DNA of 64,000 nt, taken from contig NC_044291.2 in the NCBI RefSeq assembly GCF_004027225.2, forward strand, positions 12,222,048 to 12,286,047, read 5' to 3'. The DNA comes from Strigops habroptila. Taxonomy: Eukaryota > Chordata > Aves > Psittaciformes > Psittacidae. The notes beneath the pieces are model-generated. The model was not told the DNA's origin, did not search any database, and saw only the letters and a program-made list of their open reading frames with translations. A program made the position numbers and the translations under genes. This document shows, one piece after another, positions 1 through 8,390 of the stretch. How positions within the stretch are numbered: position 1 is the stretch's first letter; each line of letters starts with the position of its first letter.

Positions 1-885
1 CCCTGCAGTAACCAGTGCAGAGGAGACCCCTCCGTCAGGAAGCTGCATCTCCCCTGGCTGCCCTGCGCATCCAGGTACGTGTTCTTTGACTTTTCAATCC
101 TACTTTAGTGTTTGCTTGAAACACATTGTGGGTGCGTGCTCTAAAGGGAGGAGAAGCTTTCAGGAGATGTGCTGGTGCCATCCCAGCTGGAGGAGCAGGG
201 GAGAGGTGAGGAGGAGGCCCTGGGCTTGTTCATGTGCTTGGAGCTCAGCTCTGGCTGCAGAGGTGCTGGGGGCGAAGCAGGAGCCTTGTGTGTGCAGGAG
301 CTGCTGGTGTGAGAGGTGCTGAGAAGGTGTGAGGGCAGGAGCAGCCCCTGGGCAGTGCAGCTGCTGGTGCTGTCCCTGGGAGCTCAGCACAAGGGGACCT
401 GCCTGGCTCCGGCAACGCCTGCGGAAGCCCACCGGGCATTGCGGAAGGCAGGAGGGGTCCCGGTGGGCTCTGGTAAAGGCCAGGCCAGCGCCGGGCATTG
501 CGGAAGGCTCCAGTGCTCTGCTGGGCTCTGGCAATGCATTCTGGAAGGTGACAAAGGCCCTGGCAGGTGCAGGCACAGCCCAGAAGCCCACCGGGCATTG
601 CGGAAGGTGGGAAGGAGCTGGTGGGCTCTGGCCACCCCTGCGCAATCCTGACTGCGGCAATGCCCGCGGGAGCCCCTGTGCTCCCACAGCAACAGTGCCA
701 GGACAGGAGCTGTTGCTGGGCCTCCCCTGCCCTTGGCAAGCACTGCCCCAGCCCCAGCAACACTCGGGAGCTGCGCTTCCTCAGCCAAATAATGCTGCTC
801 CCAGCTCCGTGCCCATCCAAAGAGCCGAGCTCCAAGAGTGCAAACGTCCAGCCCCTGCTGCCACAGCAAAGGGGCCAGGACAGGG
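1..885 (+). repeat. X module copy 1 (5' end cut by window edge)
   Basis: This is the first of six copies of a GC-rich module. The window starts just inside the non-coding first exon, so the TATA box seen in other copies is missing here. The exon-like part ends at 74 with CCAG followed by a consensus splice donor (GTACGTG at 75). No ATG lies in the exon-like part. Bases 420-680 form a degenerate tandem array whose core is GGGCATTGCGGAAGG (434, 493 and 593, plus a variant at 536). The module then runs into an antisense ERVL LTR piece. Long overlapping open frames on both strands are by-products of the high GC content; none resembles a protein I know. Confidence 0.7.
420..680 (+). repeat. Degenerate ~45-60 bp minisatellite with GCATTGCGGAAGG core
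   Basis: Four to five units share the core CCGGGCATTGCGGAAGG and a second conserved part, GTGGGCTCTGG. The core positions are 434-448, 493-507, 536-548 (as GCATTCTGGAAGG) and 593-607, and an inverted version lies at about 655-672. The core contains an ETS-type CGGAAG and overlaps a TTGCGGAA C/EBP-like half. The same array is in X copies 2, 3 and 4. Confidence 0.7.
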
Positions 886-889
886 TCAG

Positions 890-1240
890 TGTTTAAAGCC
901 AGCCGGGAACTCAGCACCAGCAGCCGCTCACTCAGCACCCGGGTGGGATGGGGAGGAGAATGGGAACAATGTAAAACCTGCAGGTGGAGATGAGAACAGG
1001 TCAGGAACTGAAATCAAGTACAATGTAATATTAGTATTTTTGTGATTAAGTATAATGGAAACAACAAGGGGAGAGAGATGGAACCAAAAGGGGAAAGAAA
1101 ACACCAAGAGCCAGCAGTGATGCCCAATACAATTGCTCAGAACCTGCTGAGTGACACCCAGCCTGACCTGAGCAGCGACCCGTCCCTTCTGGGTGACTCC
1201 CCCTGTTTCTATGGCCTGAGGTGTCATGGCCAACAGGCTG
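890..1240 (-). mobile_element. ERVL-type LTR fragment (antisense to X module)
   Basis: On the minus strand this aligns by eye with the 3' two thirds of the complete LTR at 56,822-57,402. Shared blocks are CCCCTTGTT, the CTCATCTC / TTTACATT blocks, TTCTCCTCCCCATCCC and the CTGAGTT...GGCTGGCTTTAAA end. The first ~200 bases of the LTR are missing. The same fragment follows X copy 3, so it was duplicated together with X. Confidence 0.65.
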
Positions 1241-1244
1241 AAAA

Positions 1245-1445
1245 GAATTTATATTAGAGTGTATAATTTATATTTTTGCATATAGTATAAAATCATATCT
1301 CTTATTATAATAAATAATGATTAAAATAACATATTATATCTTATTATAAGAATAAGTGAGAGTTAGATTTAGGGTCAGGAATAGGGGTTATGGTCAGGGA
1401 TAGGGTTTAGGGTCAGGGGTTAGGTTTTGGGTCAGGCCATGGCAT
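1245..1445. repeat. AT-rich tract followed by degenerate telomere-like repeats
   Basis: Bases 1250-1355 are almost pure A/T. Bases 1365-1440 contain repeated TTAGGGTCAGG-type units (TTTAGGGTCAGG, ATAGGGTTTAGGGTCAGGGG, TTAGG). X copy 3 is followed by the same succession at 19,680-19,870. Confidence 0.6.
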
Positions 1446-1499
1446 CACAGCAGGGAGGGGACAAGGACATGAGGAGTTTGAGGGATCCCAGTGTTATTT

Positions 1500-2045
1500 T
1501 GGGGGCTCTGGGCATGTTTCAAGGTGTCCATCGGGTGTTTGGGCGTGGTTTGGGGTTTTTTCTGAGGTGTTTCAGGGGTGCTTCTGGGTGTCCTGTGGGG
1601 TGTTTTGGAGTGGTTTGCTGTTCTGGGGGGTGTTTTGGGGTAGTTTTTGGTGTTTGAGGGGTGTTTTGAGGGGCCTTGGGGGTATTCGGGTGCATTGGGG
1701 GGTGGTGTTTGAAAGGTATTTCAGGGTGTTTGGGTTTTTTCAGGTGGTGTTTTGGGGGTGCTTTGTGGTGTTTTAGGGGTATTTTAAGAGTGTTTAGAGG
1801 CTTTGGGTGGTGTTGGGTATGTTTGGGGGAGTCCTGAAGTGTTACAGGGTGTTTTGGGGGTCGTCTAGGGTGTTTGGGGGCAGTTTGGTGTGGGATTTTT
1901 TATGTTTGGACTGTTTTGGGGTGTGTTTTGAGGGTGTTTGTGGATATTTTGGGATGTTTGAGGGAGTCTTGGGAGGTTTCAGGCATGTTTGAGGGTGTTT
2001 TGGGGGTGTTTCAGGATGGTTTTGGGTGTTTCAGGGTGTTTCACA
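1500..2045. repeat. G/T-rich minisatellite (GGGTGTTT-type), C-poor on the plus strand
   Basis: About 540 bases are dominated by units such as GGGGTGTTTTGGGG and GGGTGTTTC, with hardly any C. The strand bias is extreme and there are many runs of three or more G. A short version is at 19,930-20,035. Open frames through it are low-complexity Gly/Val/Phe/Cys and are not considered genes. Confidence 0.7.
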
Positions 2046-2395
2046 GTCTCAGGGTTGGTGAAGGCCGTGGGGCGCAGCAGTGGCGGGTGCTGCTCTGGTA
2101 CCACAAATTTGCATCACCCCGCCCACAGCAGGGGGGGGTCTCCCCAGGTGACCCCAGTATAGCCCACTATAACCCCGTGCGATCCCAGTTGCCCACAGCA
2201 TGGCCCCACTTACCCTCAGCACAGTCCTGGTAGCTCCCAGTATATCCCAGTCACTCCCAGTCAGCTCAAGTGCAGTCCCAGTTGCCCCCAGTGCGATTGC
2301 AGTCACCTCCAGCATGATCCCAGCACAGTGCCAGTCACTCCCAGTTGATCCCAGTGTGATCCCAGTTATTCCCAGAGTGATCCCTGCATGGAATC
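2046..2395. repeat. CCCAGT-type minisatellite with an octamer motif at its start
   Basis: From about 2145 to 2390 the sequence repeats TCCCAGT units roughly every 10-20 bases (CAGTCACTCCCAGT, GATCCCAGTGTGATCCCAG). This is the reverse complement of the ACTGGGAG motif seen at 14.2 and 44.6 kb. Just before it are ATTTGCAT (2107-2114) and CCCCGCCC (2117-2124). No gene is assigned. Confidence 0.5.
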
Positions 2396-2850
2396 CCATA
2401 GTCAGGGGGTGGTTTGGGTTGGAAGGGACACTAAAGCTCATCCAGTTCCAACCCCCTGCCACAGGCAGGGACACCTTCTACTAGAGCAGGTTGCTCCAAG
2501 CCCCTGTGTCCAACCTGGCCTTGAACACTGCATGGGATGGGGCAGCCACAGCTTCTCTGGGCACCCTGTGCCAGTGTCCCACCAGCCTCACAGGGAAGAG
2601 CTTTTTCCTAACGTCTAAGTTAAATCTCCCCCATTTCAGCTTAAAGCCATTCCCCCTTGTCCTGTCACTGCACACCCTTGTAAAAAACCCCTCTCCAGAT
2701 TTCTTGTAGACCCTGTTTAGGTATGGGCTTAGTAAGGTCTCCCTGGAGCCTTTGCCCTAGGCTGAACACCCTCAGCTCTCAGCCTGTCTTCATGGGAGAT
2801 GTACTCCAGCCCACGGGGCATCTTTGTGGCCCTTCATAACCACATCATTG
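2396..2850 (-). mobile_element. CR1 LINE 3' fragment
   Basis: The minus-strand CR1 3' end is recognised by the terminal block (TTGGGTTGGAAGGGAC on the plus strand), then the conserved end of the reverse-transcriptase ORF and AAGCCATTCCCCCTTGTCC. A near-identical copy is at 20,041-20,420, including the same 5' truncation. Confidence 0.85.
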
Positions 2851-3600
2851 CAGGATCGTAAGAGAACAGAGGTTGGAAGGGACCCCAGGAGGTCTCAAGT
2901 CCAACCTGTCAGAAACAGGGTCAGAGCAAGTGGTTCAAGGCTTGATTCAGTCCCAGTTGGAAAACCCCAAGGCCAGAGACTGCACAGCCTCTCTGGGGGA
3001 CCTGATGCAGCACTTGCCTGAGCCTATGGGAACAAGGTTTCCTTATGTCCTGGCTGAACCTCTCCTCTGTCACTATCCCCCATTGCCTTTTGTCCTCCCA
3101 CCAGGCACCATGGTGAGGAGCCTGGCTCTGGATTCTCCATGTCCTCCTTGCTGGTACAGGCAGCCAGTCCCTGACAGCCTTCCCTTTCCAGGATCTCAGG
3201 TCCCCATCAGCCTTCCCTTCTCCGGGCTGGACAAGCCCAGCTCCCCCAGCCTCTCCCCACAGGCAACGTGCTCCAGTCCCTGCCTGTCCTGAGGGCCCCT
3301 TGCTAAACCCACTCCTGCTTGCCAATAGCGTTCCTGAATTGGGGATCTGAAACCTGGATGGAGTATTCCAGAGCATCCATTCCCTTGTTCTCCTGCCATG
3401 CTCCTGGTCATACAGCCCGGGATGCTGCTGTCCTCCCTTGCTGCCAGGGCACACGCTGCCTCCTGTCCAGCTCCTGCACACCCAGACCTTTGCCATGGGC
3501 TGCTCCCAGCCAGGCAGCCCCAGCCTGTGCCAGTGCAGGTGAGTCCCCTGCAGGGACACCTGTGTCCCCTGCTCTCCTCCCCAGGACACCCTGAGAGCTC
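2851..3600 (-). mobile_element. Second CR1 LINE fragment, head-to-tail with the first
   Basis: A new CR1 3' end begins at about 2866 (GAGGTTGGAAGGGACCCC) and reads on the minus strand into diverged reverse-transcriptase-region sequence (CTGCTCCCAGCCAGGCAGCC near 3503). It is duplicated at 20,421-21,125 and in part at 15,236-15,440. Confidence 0.65.
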
Positions 3601-3999
3601 TGCAGCCCCCCATGCCATCCCATCTCCCCACACCAGCCCAACAGCCCTGGCCCTTGGGCTCCTCAAGAGCTCTTCCTGCTCCAGGCACAGCGCAGCCATC
3701 CCAGAGCTGGAGCAGCCAGAAAGCTGATTTCATTCCCTCTTCATTCCTGCTGTGTGAGGACATATCACAGAGAAGTTGCTGCAGGATCATTTAGTTCCCT
3801 TAAATATTAGGAGAGAACCCCTACCACTGACACAAGTCTGTATGTCAGACAAGATGGGCAGATACTGAAGATAGCAGGGGATGAATATTGACATGTCTTT
3901 GAAAGACAACAACATCAAAAGTGGAAACAAACCCCACTGTAAAAGCATGCAAGACAGACCTAGCCTGTCATAACCTACACTGGGAGCCCTTTGCAGACA
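3601..3999. repeat. 3' flank of OR pseudogene A (duplicated with 15.44-15.80 kb)
   Basis: This non-coding sequence is shared with the 3' flank of OR B, including CCAGAAAGCTGATTTCATTC and TTGCTGCAGGATCATTTA. The two OR units were therefore copied together with their downstream DNA. Confidence 0.6.
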
Positions 4000-4916
4000 A
4001 AAACATCCTGTCACCAGCTTCTCACCAGCATCCCTGAGCCCTGGTTCCTCAGGCTGTAGATAAGGGGTTCACTGCTGGAGGAACCACCGAGTACAGCACT
4101 GACGCCACCAATCTCAGGGATGGGGAGAGATGGAAGTGGGTTTCAGGTAGGCAAAGATGTAGTGCTATAAAACACAGAGACCACGGCCAGGTGGGGTAGG
4201 CACGTGGAAAAGGCTTTGTGGCGTCCCTTCTCAGAGGGGATCCTCAGCACGGCCCTGAAGATCTGCACATAGGAACCCACAATGAAAACAAAACACACAA
4301 GTGCTAAACAAAAAGCAACCACAAGAAGCCCAAGTTCCCTGATATAGGAGCGTGAGCAGGAGAGCTTGAGGATCTGGGGGATTTCACAGAAGAACTGCTC
4401 CACAGCATTGCCTCGGCAGAGGGGAAGTGAAAATGTATTGGCTGTGTGCAGCAGACCATGGACAAATCCAGTGCTCCAGGCAGCTGCTGCCATGTGGACA
4501 CAAGCTCTGCTGCCCAGGAGGGTCCCATAGTGCAGGGGCTTGCAGATGGCCACATAGCGGTCATAGGACATGATGGTGAGAAGGGCAAACTCTGTTCCAA
4601 AGAAGAATAATACAAAGAAGACTTGTGCAACACAACCTTTGTAGGAGATGGCCCTGGTGTCCCAGAGGGAATTGGCCATGGATTTGGGGACAGTGGTGGA
4701 GATGCAGCCCAGGTCCAGGAGGGAGAGGTTGAGCAGGAAGAAGTACATGGGGGTGTGGAGGTGCTGGTCGCAGGCTGTGGTGGTGATGATGAGGCCGTTG
4801 CCCAGGAGCGCAGCCAGGGAGATGCCCAGGAAGAGCCAGAAGTGGCAGAGCTGCAGCTCCCGCGTGTCTGCGAATGGCAGGAGGAGGAAGTGGGTGATGG
4901 AGCTGCCGTTGGACAT
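4000..4916 (-). pseudogene. Olfactory receptor pseudogene A (family 14-like, gamma-c), frameshifted in TM6
   Basis: This encoded a seven-transmembrane odorant receptor of the bird-expanded family-14-like group. The ATG at 4916 is chosen because it gives the usual family start (MSNGSS, with an N-glycosylation site at Asn3). Landmarks are GN at residues 39-40 in TM1, PMYFFL at 56-61, Cys95 for the extracellular disulfide, MSYDRYVAICKPLHY at 116-130 and HKAFSTCLPHL at the start of TM6. About residue 251 one base is missing compared with copies B and D, so the frame ends at 4143 with a short wrong tail. TM6-TM7 homology continues out of frame to about 4000 with more small indels. A GTG 24 bases upstream opens the frame but is not a plausible start. 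A splice acceptor lies at 4940. Confidence 0.9.
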
Positions 4917-4938
4917 CTGCTGCCTCTGGGCATGGGAC

Positions 4939-4975
4939 ACTGTCTTAGGAGAAAAAGGCAGTGACAGGTTAGGAT
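4939..4975 (-). other. Conserved 3' splice site upstream of OR A
   Basis: Read on the minus strand, a CTAAC branch-site match is followed by the tract CTGCCTTTTTCTCC and then an AG at 4941-4940. This lies 24 bases before the OR start codon. The same arrangement precedes OR B (AG at 16,810-16,809) and OR C (AG at 53,220-53,221). It implies one or more 5' untranslated exons, as is usual for OR genes. Confidence 0.65.
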
Positions 4976-4979
4976 AGGA

Positions 4980-6429
4980 GGGATGTCAGATACAGCAGTC
5001 CAATTTATGCACTCACGAATCTGAACACTTTAGGGCTGCAGAGGAGAGGCTCAGCGTGACTTGGTCATGATTGTCTCTGAGATTGGTTGGTTTGTTTGTT
5101 TTCCCAGTGTCACATCTGACAAGTGACATTTTTAGGTATAAAATTTCTAATGTTTTGAAGGCAACTTTGAAGAGTCTCAGCATGTGACAGACACAAGGGC
5201 TCAACTGTCTCTGGGTTAGTGCCTACTCAAGATTGCTGCAGAGTCATTCATTCTGGTCCTCAGGTGCCCTGCACCTTCTAGAGACAGTCAGCTCCTTGCC
5301 CAGCAGAGCATGGCCAGCAGCCACCTCCAGTGCCAGACACCAAGAGAGCTGCCTGAACGCACCCTCCCCAGGCCTGGGCTGCACTTTCCCCCCACTCCCT
5401 GCCCATGGCTCTGCTGCCTGGAGCTGTCCCTGCCAGGAGCTGCTGCTCTGTGCCCAGCTCTGCTCCCTCTCAGTGCTCCCAGAGCCCATCCCATGGGCTG
5501 TGTGCTCAGCTCTGCCCTGCACACCCCTCCTGGCAGCAGGGCTCTGCCCAGGGGCATCTGTGCCTGGGCAGGCTCTGATGGGAACCTCACATCAACCCTG
5601 GTGAGCCTGGAAAAGTGACAGTGATGCTGTCTGTGACACATCGTGTGCTGATACTCCCTGGTTATTAACCTCTAACACTAACTATTCTAATGGATTTGGA
5701 ATTTCAGTGTCTTCTCCTGAATGGAGACATTAATTTCTATGTCCCATTTCCCACTCAGACAACACACGGCAGAAGATTGATAGAACAGGATCCTTTCCTT
5801 TCTGTGCTCCTTGAACAGCCCCTGGCATCACACCAATATACACCTCCACAGCCATCCCCAGGAGGAGGCAGCCCTCATGCCCTGTCCCTTGCATGGTGCA
5901 GAGGAAAACCCTGCTCTGCAGCACATCCTCCTCCTTACCTACACACAGAAACTAAGAGAGTCCTCCTCACAGATCCCGTGGACTGTCCAAGGCAGCAGCT
6001 TGAGGAGATCCCTCCAGGAACTGCAGCTGCATTGCCCTGCACCCAGAGCCTTACCACGCACAGGGCTGGGAAGGTTTCTCCTGCAGGCAGCTCTCAGCAT
6101 CCTCCCCTGCCAAGTGCCTTTAAGCTCTCTGAGGCTCGCAGGTCTGCCCTCGGTGCCTGCAGGCAGTGCCCCAGCCCTGCTCCTGGCCAGAGCTGTCTCT
6201 CTGCAGCGCTGCCCGCTTGCCAGCATCTCTCTGCGTCCCAGGAGCCCAACCAGCTCAGCAGCAGAGGCCCAGCCCAAGGTGGCACTGCCTCTGCCCCTCT
6301 GGGCTCCCTCCAGGGCTCCCTGGGGATCCACATGAGAATCATGTTAAACAGCCTGAAGAAACAACGATGTTCCCTCCCTCAGCTGGGAGACACACTGCCT
6401 TCCTGCAGTGCTCAGTCTGAACATCAGCT
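4980..6429. repeat. OR A upstream block, present inverted upstream of OR C
   Basis: Bases 5230-5640 correspond to 52,310-52,740 inverted, and 5690-6345 correspond to 51,460-52,220 inverted. Both therefore lie upstream of an OR in the same relative order. Parts of the second block also recur at 17,956-18,345. Overlapping open frames on both strands exist, but none has a recognisable domain or is preserved between copies. The block probably held the untranslated exons and promoter of the ancestral OR unit. Confidence 0.55.
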
Positions 6430-6600
6430 TTCTTAGAATTGTAGAATCATTTAGGTTGGAAAACACCCTTAAGATCAAGTGCAACCAATAACCAAACACT
6501 GTAAATTCCACCACTGATCCGTGTCCACAAGTTCCACATCTACATGTCTTTTAAATACCTCCAGGGATGGTGACGAAAACACTTCTTAGTGCAGCCTGTT
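6430..6600 (-). mobile_element. CR1 LINE 3' terminal fragment
   Basis: It begins with the CR1 3' end (TTAGAATTGTAGAATCATTT) and the block GGTTGGAAAACACCCTTAAG, then fades after about 170 bases. Relatives are at 27,515-27,650 (same strand) and 51,190-51,345 (opposite strand). Confidence 0.75.
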
Positions 6601-7899
6601 TCCTGTCCCGTCATTAGACAGGACAGGCAGACCAGGACAGGCAGAGACCTCGTTTACCCCTGCTGAAGGAAGGGATTCAGCCTAGTTAGCTGAGGCATCT
6701 CCTCCTGGGACTGCAGCCCTGGGGCTGGAAGGGAACTCCTCTCCCTCCCAGGCTCATCACAAACCCACAGGAGGTGGGATTCCTCCTGCCTTTGGTCAGG
6801 TCTTCATTAAAAAGGCACCTACGTGTGAGCTCCTTGTCTCAGCTCTCATGGTCATTAACAGTGATGGGGCCCAGGAGTGAGGTGTCCAGATGCAAATCTC
6901 TGGTGACATTTGGCATTACAGGGCTTGTCAGAGTTACATGCAAGTAATAGAGACAGGTTGAAGATAAGTACGGGGGATATAGAGACAAGACAGTATCTTT
7001 AGGAATATTCTTGTAGCACCCAGAGGCATCAGCCATGATTTGCTATCAGTGAACAAGGTATGTCCTTTCTTCCACCCATTAGCTGTGGGCATTGAGTGAA
7101 CACAAAGTACATTCCTGCAGGGTCTTTACTCACTCCCTTGATGATTCAACTGAGGAACAGCCCAAGCATTTTAACTGTGTGCCTGGTCCATCTGGCCTTC
7201 AGAGACAGCATCCTCCAAGCACAGCGATGGGTCATAGCAAAACTCAGTCAAACTCAAATGAGAATTCAAAGACACCAGGATGAGCTGCTGCTACTTAAGG
7301 AACAATTACTATTAGGAACAAGATAACAGAGGACCACAACTAAGTAAAGCAAGAGTACATACAGGTAGATCTGAGGTAGCTCATCTCCTCCATGACTAAG
7401 TTACCACCAGCAAGGTCCCCCAGGCCTTTGTGCTTTGAGGCAGGACTCTGGGTGGGAAAGGGGAACAACCAGCACTGGATGGGGATCAAGGCAGGGGTTA
7501 CTTTGCAAACTACACCCTTACCAGTCCATGGGACCAAAGGGGCAGCATCCAAGGTGCTGAGAGAATGTTTTTCCCCAGGACGTGCTGGTGTGTTCTTGTC
7601 CCAGGAAGAAAGGCACTGGACTCTGGGAGGCATCATTTAAAATGCTGTTTCTTAGATCTAGCTCTGTAAGGGGAGAATTGTACAGATAATCTCATGTCCC
7701 TTTGATGGCTGGAACCCCAGGAGGTGTAGCATGGAGGCAAGATCGATGAGGAGGGGAGATGACCCCTGCATGAAGGGGAAGCTTGGACTTCTGGAGGTCC
7801 TCTTTGTGAGAGGGAACAGGTTGGGTTGGCTTTTGTCACTGAGGATCAGAGGAGTTGGTAAGAGGGACATTGTGCTCACAGTTACAAACTACTTGATCA
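6601..7899. repeat. Low-copy duplicated non-coding block
   Basis: No gene is seen. Bases 6600-6840 resemble 45,360-45,610 (CACAAACCCACAGGAGG...). Bases 7380-7640 resemble 50,800-51,060 in inverted orientation (CCAGCACTGGATGGGG / AAAACATTCTCTC). Open frames of up to 98 codons are not preserved between the copies. Confidence 0.5.
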
Positions 7900-8390
7900 G
7901 GGAGGGGAAACAGAAAAGGTCTTTTTTCAGCACCTGAGGAAGTCTCCAGATTAATGAGCAGGTTCCTGTGCAAGTGCAATTTCCCCGGCATTCACTGGCC
8001 AGGCAAAGCAAGTGGGTGAAAGTCTGGAGGGTCTTGGGACAATCTGTTAACACAGATGCAGGGCGGGCCAACAAGGGTGATGCTCCCCTGGACCTGATCC
8101 TGGCCACCAAGGAAAAGCTGGTCAGGATGTGACCATCACTGTCAGCCTTGGCTATCATGAGCGTGCATTAGTGGTGACTCAGGTACCAAAGGGCATGAGG
8201 AAGGCCAGCAACAGAGAACAGACTCTGGACTCCAGAGGAGAAGACTTGGACTTGCTTGGAAATTGATCCAGGAGGTTCCATGGGAAGCGGCTCTGATGGT
8301 GAAGGAGCATGAGCAAGTCTGACAGGCCTTACAGGACAGCCTCCTCCCAGCACAGGAATGGTCTCTCCAGGTACCCATGGAAAGAAGCAT
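7900..8390 (+). mobile_element. Decayed CR1 fragment (end of endonuclease domain and linker)
   Basis: The plus strand contains a frame-broken remnant of the CR1 ORF2 stretch ending the endonuclease domain (…GDAPLDLILATKEKL can be read around 8079-8120). The linker follows (…EVPWEAALMVK). It is the same region of CR1 as at 46,540-46,760. Confidence 0.6.

Noticed and set aside
1-885. X module as an LTR
   Set aside because: Has a TATA box, but no TG...CA ends, no AATAAA in place and no primer-binding site; left as unclassified.
4304-4933. 209-codon minus-strand frame overlapping OR A
   Set aside because: Ser/Pro-rich shadow of the receptor in another frame; similar shadows occur over OR B and C.
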